Assembly: GCA_011052255.1 (NCBI GenBank)
Contig: DRJJ01000014.1
Span: 1 to 12,025, forward strand
DNA length: 12,025 nt
Reading direction: 5' to 3'
Source: Gammaproteobacteria bacterium
Lineage (GTDB): Bacteria > Pseudomonadota > Gammaproteobacteria > DRJJ01
Shown here: piece by piece, positions 1-7,150 of the stretch
Layout: the number at the start of each line of letters is the position of its first letter
Position numbering within the stretch: the stretch's first letter is position 1
The notes under the pieces: generated by a model
Database searches by the model: none
Seen by the model: the letters and a program-made list of their open reading frames with translations, nothing else
What the model was told of the DNA's origin: nothing
Translations under genes and position numbers: made by a program

Positions 1-3000
1 CGGGTAAGCTTTAATAATCTCTCATTCAGACTTGTAAACCGGGAAGCGATAACAGTACAGCGTATCATTTTCGATAAGCTGGACCTGGCACGCAATGAAG
101 CAAGCCGGCTTTTGATGTTGCGTGGCACGGGTGAAATAGCGGGTCGGGTATACAGGCTTTCCGGACAGATGGGCACGATCAGGGATATGGTTAATCCCAT
201 GTCACCGTTTCCACTGGAACTGCAAATCAAGGGTAAGGAATACAGCTTCACGATAAATGGTGTTATCAATCAGCCATTACAAGGGCGGGGTTTTGATCTG
301 GCTGTGCAGGGTAATGTGTCGGAACTGTCCGATTTAATAGACTATAACCCTGACAAGAGAGAGCCACTTGGTGAGCTTGAAGGCAGTATGAATCTAAGGG
401 GAGATGTTTCTGATATCAGGCTGGAGGAGGTTAAGCTTTCCCTGAAGCAAGGGGACGATATACATCTGGAGCTGCAAAATTATTCTGTCAATCCGGATAC
501 ATGGGGTGAAAGTGGATTACAGATCAAGGGATATATAAATGATCCTAAGGTACTCAACTGGCTTTTACCGTATAGCTTACCTTCATTCCAGCACACGAAT
601 TTGACAGCAACCCTTTTTCGCAAGAATAAGGATTTTACGATTGAAGGCATAGATGTTCAGGCTAAAACAGCCGATGTTGCAATGCTTGAGCTGAAAGGGG
701 AAATAGGCCTGGGTGATACAGCTGAATCGGGTCTCATAAAAAATATGGATCTGGCATTGCGTTTTTCAAGCACTAAAACTGAAACCATCATGCCTTTCCT
801 GTTTGATGAGATGCCAGAAATAGGACAAACAAGCGGAACGCTTCGTCTGCTAATTAAATCAGGAGTGCTGTCAATAGAAAACCTGGAGCTCAAGGCGGGT
901 AGCAAAAACACCTTACAGGTGAATGTGACAGGACAGATTAACAATATGCCAGTATCTGACAAGTCAGGTGGTCAGACAGTTGATCTAAAGCTGATCGTCA
1001 CAGCAAATAACACCAGACTGCTGGAGCCTGTTTTCAAAGTATCTCTACCTGAAGTGCGTGATATCCGTTTCGAGGGACATTTAACGGGCTCATCTGACGA
1101 CTTGAAACTGGACAAGATCGATTTGGTTGCCAGCCAATCGAAAAAGTTAAAGATCAAGACACAGGGAATAGTGCGATTTGGTGGCAAAGCCGGAATTTCA
1201 AACGGAGTTTCTGCAGAGCAGGCAATTAACCTTGATGTGCAGCTTTCGACATCTGACAGTCAGTCACTTTCTGCATGGACTGGTAAAGAGGTTCCAGCGC
1301 TCGGTCCAGTTAAGGCGAAAATGCGTGTTAGTGGCTCTTTTGACCATGTAGAAATTAATAAGGCCAGGGTAGAGGTCGGGAATAAAAAGGACTTCTGGCT
1401 GGTTGCTCGGGGTCAAATAGGCGCTATAGACCTCAAGCAGGGCGCTAAACTGCAATCAACCGAAATGCAACTACAACTGAACGCATCATCACTTCAGGCT
1501 TTACCGGGCTTTACAAGCTACAAACTACCTTCATTTGGGAAAGTATCAGGTAGTGCACGTATCACCAGTAAAGGCGATTCGTACAAGCTTGATAAAATCG
1601 AACTGATTACGGGTGATAGAAAGAACCCGGCACTGCGCATAAAAGGTTCGATTCTTGATCCGTTTGCATTGTTGGGTATTGAGCTTCAACTTGATGTTGA
1701 TGCGGCTGTGTATGATTTACTTACCACCTATTTCAATCCCGGAATCCGTGACCTGGGACGTGTGAAAGGCAAGTTGCTGCTTTCTGATAAAGACGGGCCG
1801 CTGGGTATTTATGGCATGAATGTTACAGCTGGGAAAAAACAGGCTTACAGTCTTAAAGTGTCGGGAGATGTCGGAGATATCATGCGTAGGGATGAGCGTG
1901 ATGCAGAAGTAGAGTTATCAGTTCAGGACTGGACTCTTGTTGAGAAACTGCTTAACAGGCCCTTGCCTGCGTTCGCGCCTATGCATTCTAAAGGCAGGCT
2001 TTTCGCAAAAAAAAATACCAGTCGATTTGATGGCGAAACCAGCATGGGTAAAACACAAATTACTACGAAGCTGTCTATAGACTATGCAGGGAAAAAACCC
2101 AGATTAACCGGATCAATAGTTTCACCCGGGGTGAATCTTTCGGATATCGGTGTGGTACCGAAATCTGTCGATAGCACCAAAACGAAGAAAACAGATACGC
2201 AAGACAATAAAGCTCGTATTTTTACAGCAGACCCTTTTTCGTTGCAGGCACTTGGGATGATAAATGGAGAGCTGCAGATCAAGGTCGATAAAATTCAGGG
2301 CACAGATCTGTCTTACAGTTCACTGGAAATGAAAATAGCCTTGAATGATAGCAAGTTAAGAATATTTCCAGCCAGATTTGTATTTACAAATGGTGCTGTC
2401 GTAACCGACTTTTCCATCAATGCCAGCAAGTCGCCGGCAAGTTATAAATTGAATATTGTCGCAGATGATGTCGACCTGGAGGCCGTCGCTTTACAATTCC
2501 AGAAGCAGCCTGTTGCAGTCAAAGGGAACATGGATGTCATCGTTGACCTGACGGCTAACGGGGACTCGGCACGTGCAGTGGCGTCCAGTCTGGATGGCAA
2601 GATTGGTCTGGTGGGTGAGAATATATCTCTGTTGAGGTCATATGTAGAACTGTTGATGAGGGATGTGTTGAGCTGGACCTTCAGTAGCTTCGGTTTGAGG
2701 GAACAATACGCGATCACTAATTGCGGGATTATTCGTTTGACTGCAAGGCAGGGATTACTTAGCTCTGATTTAATTGTCCTGGATGGCCCCAATATGAACC
2801 TGATGAGTGAACTGAAACTGAACCTCAGGGACGAAACCATTGATATGGTTCTCAACCCGAAAAAGAAAAACAGGATATTTTCCAGTGTTTCACCCGTTCA
2901 GATAAAAGGCCCGCTGCGTGACCCTGATGTAGAGGCTTTATCGGCCAGTGAAGTGGCATCGGGTTATGGCGGGCTGGTATTTATTCCGCAGGTTTTTATT

Positions 3001-3108
3001 CCGCTCAAGGCCCTGGATTTTCTGGGGGTGGGCGTAACCGATGATGGTACTGATGAGCAGAGCCCCTGTCTGGATATTGGCAAGACAAAGACTGAAGCGG
3101 GTAAATGA
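1..3108 (+). CDS. AsmA-family envelope protein, C-terminal 1035 residues (5' end outside window)
   Basis: The reading frame is open from base 1 to the TGA at 3106-3108, so the TTG/ATG codons near 112 are internal and the true start lies off the left edge. The visible 1035 residues are rich in alternating beta-strand sequence with no membrane helix. They look like the long beta-groove region of AsmA-type proteins. The AsmA-like C-terminal region falls at about 2440-2940, with a typical stretch around 2520-2660 (VDLTANGDSARAVASSLDGK) and another at about 2719-2868 (GLLSSDLIVLDG). Relatives such as YhdP, TamB and YdbH are inner-membrane-anchored periplasmic bridges implicated in phospholipid transport to the outer membrane. 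That role is inferred here from family. The N-terminal anchor expected for the family cannot be seen. The gene converges on mlaA and I see no clear terminator between them. Family assignment is fairly sure, subfamily is not. Confidence 0.85.
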   Translation, partial: RVSFNNLSFRLVNREAITVQRIIFDKLDLARNEASRLLMLRGTGEIAGRVYRLSGQMGTIRDMVNPMSPFPLELQIKGKEYSFTINGVINQPLQGRGFDLAVQGNVSELSDLIDYNPDKREPLGELEGSMNLRGDVSDIRLEEVKLSLKQGDDIHLELQNYSVNPDTWGESGLQIKGYINDPKVLNWLLPYSLPSFQHTNLTATLFRKNKDFTIEGIDVQAKTADVAMLELKGEIGLGDTAESGLIKNMDLALRFSSTKTETIMPFLFDEMPEIGQTSGTLRLLIKSGVLSIENLELKAGSKNTLQVNVTGQINNMPVSDKSGGQTVDLKLIVTANNTRLLEPVFKVSLPEVRDIRFEGHLTGSSDDLKLDKIDLVASQSKKLKIKTQGIVRFGGKAGISNGVSAEQAINLDVQLSTSDSQSLSAWTGKEVPALGPVKAKMRVSGSFDHVEINKARVEVGNKKDFWLVARGQIGAIDLKQGAKLQSTEMQLQLNASSLQALPGFTSYKLPSFGKVSGSARITSKGDSYKLDKIELITGDRKNPALRIKGSILDPFALLGIELQLDVDAAVYDLLTTYFNPGIRDLGRVKGKLLLSDKDGPLGIYGMNVTAGKKQAYSLKVSGDVGDIMRRDERDAEVELSVQDWTLVEKLLNRPLPAFAPMHSKGRLFAKKNTSRFDGETSMGKTQITTKLSIDYAGKKPRLTGSIVSPGVNLSDIGVVPKSVDSTKTKKTDTQDNKARIFTADPFSLQALGMINGELQIKVDKIQGTDLSYSSLEMKIALNDSKLRIFPARFVFTNGAVVTDFSINASKSPASYKLNIVADDVDLEAVALQFQKQPVAVKGNMDVIVDLTANGDSARAVASSLDGKIGLVGENISLLRSYVELLMRDVLSWTFSSFGLREQYAITNCGIIRLTARQGLLSSDLIVLDGPNMNLMSELKLNLRDETIDMVLNPKKKNRIFSSVSPVQIKGPLRDPDVEALSASEVASGYGGLVFIPQVFIPLKALDFLGVGVTDDGTDEQSPCLDIGKTKTEAGK

Positions 3109-3127
3109 ATTACAGGGTCGTGTGCAA

Positions 3128-3235
3128 ATGCCTGTTGTGGCCATACTTCTGGCTATATTAACGGGATATGCAACGTTGCAAGAGAATATCGATCGTGTCA
3201 TTGATGCACAATTCCAGCCGGAAAAATATTTTTAA
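3128..3235 (+). CDS. Possible 35-residue membrane microprotein just after the AsmA-like gene
   Basis: An ATG at 3128 opens a 35-codon frame ending in TAA at 3235. The product starts with a hydrophobic segment (MPVVAILLAILTGYA) followed by a charged tail ending QFQPEKYF. This is the layout of a small membrane or signal-anchored protein. An AGGG at 3114-3117 lies 10 bases before the ATG; a GTG at 3122 in the same frame would be closer to it. The frame is also open upstream, overlapping the end of the AsmA-like gene, so it may be chance. I do not recognise the sequence. The position, directly downstream of an AsmA-like gene and on the same strand, recalls the small YnbE lipoprotein next to YdbH, but there is no lipobox and no visible similarity. 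Confidence 0.2.
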   Translation: MPVVAILLAILTGYATLQENIDRVIDAQFQPEKYF

Positions 3236-3263
3236 ATCTTTTGTCGTTAAGTGAGTCCAGGGT

Positions 3264-4013
3264 TTATCTGGCGATATCAAATTTCCTTTTTTGTGTATAC
3301 AGCATCCTGACCAGTTCGTATTCGAATGGCGACCCGGTGTCATAGTATCGAAAAGCAACTGCGCGCCGCATATCGAGCCCCATGATTCCATAATAAGCAT
3401 ATACTTCCCACGAACGTTCTTTCAGGCCAAGAATCTTGATGTCATCGATGATAAAGAATTCGGCAAGAAACCCGAAACCATCTCGGAACGAAGAAGGTCC
3501 GAATATGGGTAGTACCATATATGGCCCCTGACCAAATCCCCAATAACCAAGTGTCTGGCCCAAATCTTCATCACGTTGGTATAAGCCGATCAGGTCCGTA
3601 GATGGATCCCAGAAACCGCCTATTCCTACAGTTGTATTGATAAGAAACCGGCTGGTGCCGATCAATGTGGATTCCAGCTTTAATTGCAGGATGGAGTTCA
3701 TTACATTTCTTATTTCAGACATGTTAGAGAAAAAATTCGTTAGCCCTTTCTGTGCGAACCCAGGCAGAATCGTTTCATAAGCGCCCAACGCAGGCAGGAA
3801 TATATGCTGGTCAAATTTTGCGTTAAATTTATAAATGCCGCGATTCATACCTTCCCACGGGTCATAGACATCCACGGCGTAAACCACATCATCTCTCAGG
3901 ATTTCAGATGCAGGATGCATCACCGGTCCAACCGGGGTGGACTTGTCAGGTGTTGCTGCGCAGCCAGTCAGGCCAAGTGCCAGTATAAGCAGGAATGCGT
4001 ATGGTTTATTCAT
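3264..4013 (-). CDS. mlaA: MlaA (VacJ) outer-membrane lipoprotein
   Basis: This 249-residue protein is the outer-membrane component of the Mla system. In the family it forms a ring in the outer membrane and removes mislocalised phospholipids from the outer leaflet, passing them to periplasmic MlaC. Visible support is a lipoprotein signal with lipobox LTGC (Cys18 would be acylated), the family signature DPWEGMNR at 51-58 followed by YKFN and FLP, FLINTTVGIGGFWDPST at about 123-139, and EDLGQTLGYWGFGQGPY at 149-165 leading into a P-x-FGPSS-RDG segment. Length fits the family. The ATG is preceded by a modest AAAAAGG about 10 bases upstream. The gene follows the secreted hydrolase on the same strand with a 66-base gap, so co-transcription is likely. 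mlaC and mlaDEFB are not in the window, which is usual because mlaA is often unlinked from them. Confidence 0.95.
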   Translation of the reverse strand: MNKPYAFLLILALGLTGCAATPDKSTPVGPVMHPASEILRDDVVYAVDVYDPWEGMNRGIYKFNAKFDQHIFLPALGAYETILPGFAQKGLTNFFSNMSEIRNVMNSILQLKLESTLIGTSRFLINTTVGIGGFWDPSTDLIGLYQRDEDLGQTLGYWGFGQGPYMVLPIFGPSSFRDGFGFLAEFFIIDDIKILGLKERSWEVYAYYGIMGLDMRRAVAFRYYDTGSPFEYELVRMLYTQKRKFDIAR

Positions 4014-4060
4014 TTGATTAATAACCTTTTTCTATTTTTTTGATTTTCGTTCTTCGTTGA

Positions 4061-4088
4061 TATTACTCAGTAGCGGGTATTATTCAGT
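4061..4088. repeat. Short imperfect direct repeat at the 3' end of the hydrolase gene
   Basis: TATTACTCAGT (4061-4071) and TATTATTCAGT (4078-4088) match at 10 of 11 positions. The second copy contains the stop codon of the minus-strand hydrolase gene, so the last codons appear duplicated just downstream. This fits a small tandem duplication by slippage. No function is implied. Confidence 0.4.
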
Positions 4089-5354
4089 GAAAAACCGAAC
4101 CATGTATTGCACATTGTCCTTATAGTCCATATTTCCACAGTGGCCACCATAGGGATAGACCTTTGCCCTGTCGCCCAGTAGCTGTTGCAGGTAATCTACC
4201 TCACCTGGCTTCATGATCAGGTCATCTGCGTTATGGATCATTCCTATTTTTGCAGAAGCCTTAAGGTATCCTTCAATGCTTTTAAGGCTTTCTGCGAAAA
4301 TAAGTTTTTCCCGGGTCAGAGAGGGATCCTGTTTTTTGAAATGAGGGTAAAATATTTCGTCGAAGTATTTGCTAAAGCCAAGGCGTGTTGTCACTTTGCC
4401 ATAATCGGTTAAGGATTCTGTCGTGGTGAGTTGGCTACCTTTGGGTACCACATAACCCAGATCATTCATTACATCGGCCGTAAATATCATGTTCGTTGAT
4501 GAAATGCGGAAAGACAGGCCAATGAGTGGCGCCAGTTGTTTCCTGCCAGGTGTATCTTCTTTGTAGATTCTGTACAGAAATTCATTGTTGAATTTAATTT
4601 CATCTACTTTCTGGTATTCTTGCGAGAATCGATCCATTACTGCCTGGTAATAGGTGTTAAAATTATCGAGTCCACCAGGGATATTATTTTCCAGCATGTC
4701 ATCCAGTATGGTGACCGAGTGGTACAGATTTAGAGGTGGATTAATCATCAGCACTTTTTTGAAATTAAATACCTTTTTCTGTTCATCAAGTTTGGCGACA
4801 AACGCTGCCTGTGCACCACCCAGGCTGTAGCCAATCAGGTGGTAATCAGTCACTTCTACCTTTTCACTGATCCGGGCACTCACACGTTGCATGACCTGGT
4901 ATAAATCGGCTGAATCCTCGGGCAGGTGCCCCGGTATTCCACTGGTTGACGCGTTCACTTCAAAATTGGTATGTGTGGGTGAAGACAGGGAAACAACATG
5001 GAAGCCTGCCTGATAAAAGGCCTTGTTTATTATCTGCATCTTGCCTGAATGGTAACCGGCACCTGTGCCGGCTATTGAAAATATCAAAGGTGCTGCATGA
5101 TCCTGATAGGCAAGTGAATACTTCATGCCTTGTTGATACCAGAACACCTCGGGTATCTTGCGGCCCTTTATCGGTGGCAGTGTATAGACCTTTAGTGGGA
5201 TTTTCCCAGGTAGCTGGGCCCTGTATTTGGCAGGTGTGCCAATAATGGTCGCAGCATAGCTGTCGGTTATCGGGTAACCATAGGCGCTGGCCTGTACTGA
5301 ATAACTACCAAACAAGCTTGATATCAGCAGGGCATATATAGATATTTTTTTCAT
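4080..5354 (-). CDS. Secreted alpha/beta hydrolase (serine esterase/lipase-like), function unknown
   Basis: A 424-residue protein with a Sec-type signal peptide (MKKISIYALLISSLFGSYSV, likely cleaved near residue 22-25), so it acts in the periplasm or outside. The mature part has the alpha/beta-hydrolase layout. An oxyanion-hole-like SIAGTGAG lies at 93-100 and the nucleophile elbow GYSLGG at 175-180 makes Ser177 the likely nucleophile. HNADD at 374-378 offers the acid (Asp377 or Asp378), and GGHCGNMD at 403-410 gives His405. All three triad members are therefore present and the enzyme is probably active. A region between about 210 and 360 could be the substrate-binding lid. The substrate cannot be read from sequence. 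Because it sits directly upstream of mlaA on the same strand (66-base gap), a lipid or lysophospholipid substrate is a reasonable guess and nothing more. The Shine-Dalgarno signal is weak. Confidence 0.85.
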   Translation of the reverse strand: MKKISIYALLISSLFGSYSVQASAYGYPITDSYAATIIGTPAKYRAQLPGKIPLKVYTLPPIKGRKIPEVFWYQQGMKYSLAYQDHAAPLIFSIAGTGAGYHSGKMQIINKAFYQAGFHVVSLSSPTHTNFEVNASTSGIPGHLPEDSADLYQVMQRVSARISEKVEVTDYHLIGYSLGGAQAAFVAKLDEQKKVFNFKKVLMINPPLNLYHSVTILDDMLENNIPGGLDNFNTYYQAVMDRFSQEYQKVDEIKFNNEFLYRIYKEDTPGRKQLAPLIGLSFRISSTNMIFTADVMNDLGYVVPKGSQLTTTESLTDYGKVTTRLGFSKYFDEIFYPHFKKQDPSLTREKLIFAESLKSIEGYLKASAKIGMIHNADDLIMKPGEVDYLQQLLGDRAKVYPYGGHCGNMDYKDNVQYMVRFFTE

Positions 5355-5400
5355 GGTATTGTCACCGGTAGTGCATCACATCTGGGTTTCTGTAGTATGA

Positions 5401-5438
5401 AATTGACCATATACTAGACGACCCTGTCACAATTGACC
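5401..5438. repeat. Pair of AATTGACC direct repeats in a divergent promoter region
   Basis: AATTGACC occurs at 5401-5408 and again at 5431-5438, exactly 30 bases apart, about three helical turns. Both lie in the 208-base divergent gap between the hydrolase gene (-) and the small secreted-protein gene (+). Same-face spacing is typical of paired regulator sites, but an 8-base repeat can be chance. Confidence 0.25.
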
Positions 5439-5483
5439 GAATTACCTAGTTAGCGTTGGTGCGTAGAATAACACAGGTTTTAT

Positions 5484-5512
5484 TTACTGCGTTAATGCAC
5501 GAGTGCTACAAT
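5484..5512 (+). promoter_or_regulatory. Candidate sigma-70 promoter for the secreted four-cysteine protein gene
   Basis: TTTACT (5484-5489, 4 of 6 to the -35 consensus) is followed after 17 bases by TACAAT (5507-5512, 5 of 6 to the -10 consensus). An extended -10 TGC sits directly before the -10 box (5504-5506). Transcription would start near 5519, giving a leader of about 44 bases before the ATG at 5563. Confidence 0.5.
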
Positions 5513-5562
5513 CACGGACTGTTTTACAGGATTCGAACTAATAATACTCAAAGGGGTTATCT

Positions 5563-6114
5563 ATGCCGAACAAATATTTTCGTACAATCAGTGCACTGCT
5601 TTTATCTGCCATACTGGGTTCATTTGCATCTGCTGCCAACGCAGAAGAAAAAACCATCCAGATCCTCGCACCCTGGGAAGGAGAGGGTAAGATGTTTCAG
5701 ATTGGGACTGAAACCATCCAGTTTGTCGGCACCTTTGAAGGTGTCATGTACATGGACAAAAGCAAGAACGAACTGAGCACAGCGTTCTTTATCTGTCCGG
5801 CAACTCAGGATATTAATACCACAACAGGCAAGACCAGCGCCAGTGGGTATTGTTATATAGTCGCACAGCGCGGCAAGGTATTTGCAAAATTTACCTGTAA
5901 AGGCGAAGCGGTAGGCTCCTGCGACGGCACAATGACGATCACTGGCGGCACAGATGGTCTGGAAGGGATCAAGGGTTCCGGTCCTATGCATGTCCGTACC
6001 GCGATTGGCGCAGTTGCGGCAAATGTTAACAGTGGCGAGATTGTGCGCGCGGCCAAGGGATTGGTTGTCTGGCCTAAGATGAAAATCACTTTACCCAAGG
6101 CTAAAAAGAAATAG
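5563..6114 (+). CDS. Secreted four-cysteine protein of unknown function
   Basis: A 183-residue protein with a clear Sec signal peptide (hydrophobic core about 9-24, cleavage expected after ANA at residue 27), so it is periplasmic or secreted. The mature chain is beta-rich and glycine-rich, with four cysteines (78, 97, 112, 120) that could form two disulfides. The stretch DGTMTITGGTDGLEGIKGSG (121-140) resembles the repeated strand-turn pattern of allene-oxide-cyclase-like small barrels; this resemblance is by eye only. The tail is basic, ending KAKKK. Translation should be efficient: AAAGGGG ends six bases before the ATG. It has its own candidate promoter and is closed by the hairpin at 6162-6197, so it is probably monocistronic. 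I do not recognise a named family. Confidence 0.8.
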   Translation: MPNKYFRTISALLLSAILGSFASAANAEEKTIQILAPWEGEGKMFQIGTETIQFVGTFEGVMYMDKSKNELSTAFFICPATQDINTTTGKTSASGYCYIVAQRGKVFAKFTCKGEAVGSCDGTMTITGGTDGLEGIKGSGPMHVRTAIGAVAANVNSGEIVRAAKGLVVWPKMKITLPKAKKK

Positions 6115-6161
6115 ATCAGTTATGCTGAACAGCTATTAATTCTGTAGAGAATTAAAGCAAT

Positions 6162-6197
6162 AAAAAGCCCGGCAGGTTTACCTGCCGGGCTTTTTTT
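6162..6197. terminator. Strong bidirectional intrinsic terminator
   Basis: A perfect 15-bp stem (6162-6176 with 6181-6195) closes on a TTTA tetraloop. The GC core is GCCCGGCAGG, with an A tract before it and a T tract after it, so it can terminate on both strands. It serves the + gene ending at 6114 and the converging adk gene ending at 6240. Confidence 0.93.
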
Positions 6198-6239
6198 ATA
6201 TCAGGCCTTCTGGAATATGAGGCCTTAAGGGTTTGACAA

Positions 6240-6884
6240 TTAACCCAGTTTTGCCTTGATTGCGTTAATAACCGCATCACTGGAAGTGGCATCAACCGTT
6301 ATCAACAGGCCTTCGTTGTCATAGTAACCGATCAGCGGCGCTGTTTTTTCATTGTAGGTAGCAAGACGGTTGCTGATGGCTTCTTCAGTCTCGTCTTCAC
6401 GTTGTACCACGGCGCTGCCACACTTGTCGCAGATTCCTTCTACCTTGGGAGGGTTGCTCTTTACGTTGTAGATGGCCTGGCATTTCGAATTCTCACAGGT
6501 ACGACGTGTGGTCAGACGATCGAGTATCACATCACGTGCTACGTCGATGTTCACGGCCATGTCCAGTGATATACCAATACGTTCCAGCAGTACCTTAAGT
6601 TGCTCGGCCTGCGGGATGGTGCGCGGGAAGCCATCCAGCAGAAAACCTTTCTCACAATCCGGTTCCTGCAGACGCTCTTCCATAATGCCCATGATCAGCT
6701 CATCAGGAACCAGATCGCCGGCTTTCATGAAGGCGTCGGCTTTTTTGCCCAGTTCGCTACCGGCCTGAACAGCACCACGCAGGATGTCACCGGTTGAAAT
6801 CTGTACAGAGCCATCAATCTCGGTCAGTAATTTGGCTACAGTGCCCTTACCTGCGCCCGGGGCGCCTAGCAGTATTAGTTTCAT
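6240..6884 (-). CDS. adk: Adenylate kinase, long form with four-cysteine zinc-type LID
   Basis: This 214-residue cytoplasmic enzyme interconverts ATP + AMP and 2 ADP. The P-loop GAPGAGKGT is at residues 7-15, the AMP-binding segment begins STGDILR at 30-36, DGFPRT is at 84-89, and LDRLTTRR at 121-128 leads into the LID. The LID holds Cys130, Cys135, Cys152 and Cys155, a four-cysteine zinc site. The E. coli enzyme lacks this site, whereas Gram-positive and many other bacterial enzymes have it. The first pair is spaced CX4C (CENSKC) instead of the usual CX2C. The following QREDETEEAISNRL contains the conserved LID/catalytic acidic and arginine residues. Start is ATG with AGAAGAGA upstream. It is transcribed divergently from the tusE-like gene and ends at the shared terminator. 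The identification is secure; zinc binding is inferred from the cysteines. Confidence 0.97.
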   Translation of the reverse strand: MKLILLGAPGAGKGTVAKLLTEIDGSVQISTGDILRGAVQAGSELGKKADAFMKAGDLVPDELIMGIMEERLQEPDCEKGFLLDGFPRTIPQAEQLKVLLERIGISLDMAVNIDVARDVILDRLTTRRTCENSKCQAIYNVKSNPPKVEGICDKCGSAVVQREDETEEAISNRLATYNEKTAPLIGYYDNEGLLITVDATSSDAVINAIKAKLG

Positions 6885-6943
6885 TATTTAGTTCTCTTCT
6901 GGTTAGCGGAAGTTATACAGTGCGCATAATCTATAGAAATAAT

Positions 6944-6958
6944 CCTTGCAGGGCAAGG
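6944..6958. repeat. Small inverted repeat upstream of adk
   Basis: CCTTGC (6944-6949) and GCAAGG (6953-6958) are perfect inverted arms around AGG. It lies 60-74 bases upstream of the adk start and could form a short leader hairpin or an operator. It is too short to decide. Confidence 0.25.
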
Positions 6959-7007
6959 CCGTATAGTGGCGTGTAGCACATAAATATCTGATTATTGGAT
7001 AAAAATA

Positions 7008-7029
7008 TTTATCATTCGCGAGTGATAAA
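7008..7029. promoter_or_regulatory. 22-bp near-perfect palindrome, operator candidate between adk and tusE-like gene
   Basis: Arms TTTATCA (7008-7014) and TGATAAA (7023-7029) flank a palindromic TCGCGA core (7016-7021). Only one symmetric pair (7015/7022) is mismatched. The palindrome occupies the -35 region of the candidate tusE-like promoter, and it lies about 125 bases upstream of the divergent adk start. The symmetry and position suit a dimeric repressor or activator site. The regulator is unknown. Confidence 0.5.
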
Positions 7030-7039
7030 CAAAATAGCA

Positions 7040-7045
7040 TATAAT
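7040..7045 (+). promoter_or_regulatory. Consensus -10 box for the tusE-like gene
   Basis: TATAAT matches the sigma-70 -10 consensus exactly. No recognisable -35 hexamer sits 16-18 bases upstream; that position falls inside the palindrome at 7008-7029. This fits a promoter that depends on, or is blocked by, a bound regulator. The leader would be about 100 bases. Confidence 0.4.
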
Positions 7046-7150
7046 ACTTGACATAATAACTATGGTAATTCAGACTGTCTCGCCCAGATAGGCATGCTAG
7101 CAATGTCTTTAGTATTTTTAATGTAAAATTAGTTAATTATGAGGTTTATT

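Noticed and set aside
112..120. TTG/ATG start codons for the AsmA-like gene
   Set aside because: The frame is open back to base 1 with coding-like sequence and there is no ribosome site, so these are internal codons of a gene truncated by the window edge.
2442..2855. 137-codon minus-strand frame inside the AsmA-like gene
   Set aside because: It lies wholly antisense to a well-supported coding region, and its product has no recognisable domain or ribosome site.
3236..3272. CCAG/CTGG hairpin as a terminator between the AsmA-like gene and mlaA
   Set aside because: The four-base stem is too weak, it overlaps the mlaA coding end and has no T tract.
7048..7076. TTGACA as a -35 box for the tusE-like gene
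   Set aside because: The hexamer is perfect, but the sequence 17 bases on (CAGACT) matches only three of six -10 positions, and neighbouring spacings are no better.
7139..7150. Earlier in-frame ATG of the tusE-like gene
   Set aside because: No ribosome site precedes it, and the GAGG at 7141-7144 overlaps this region and fits the ATG at 7151.
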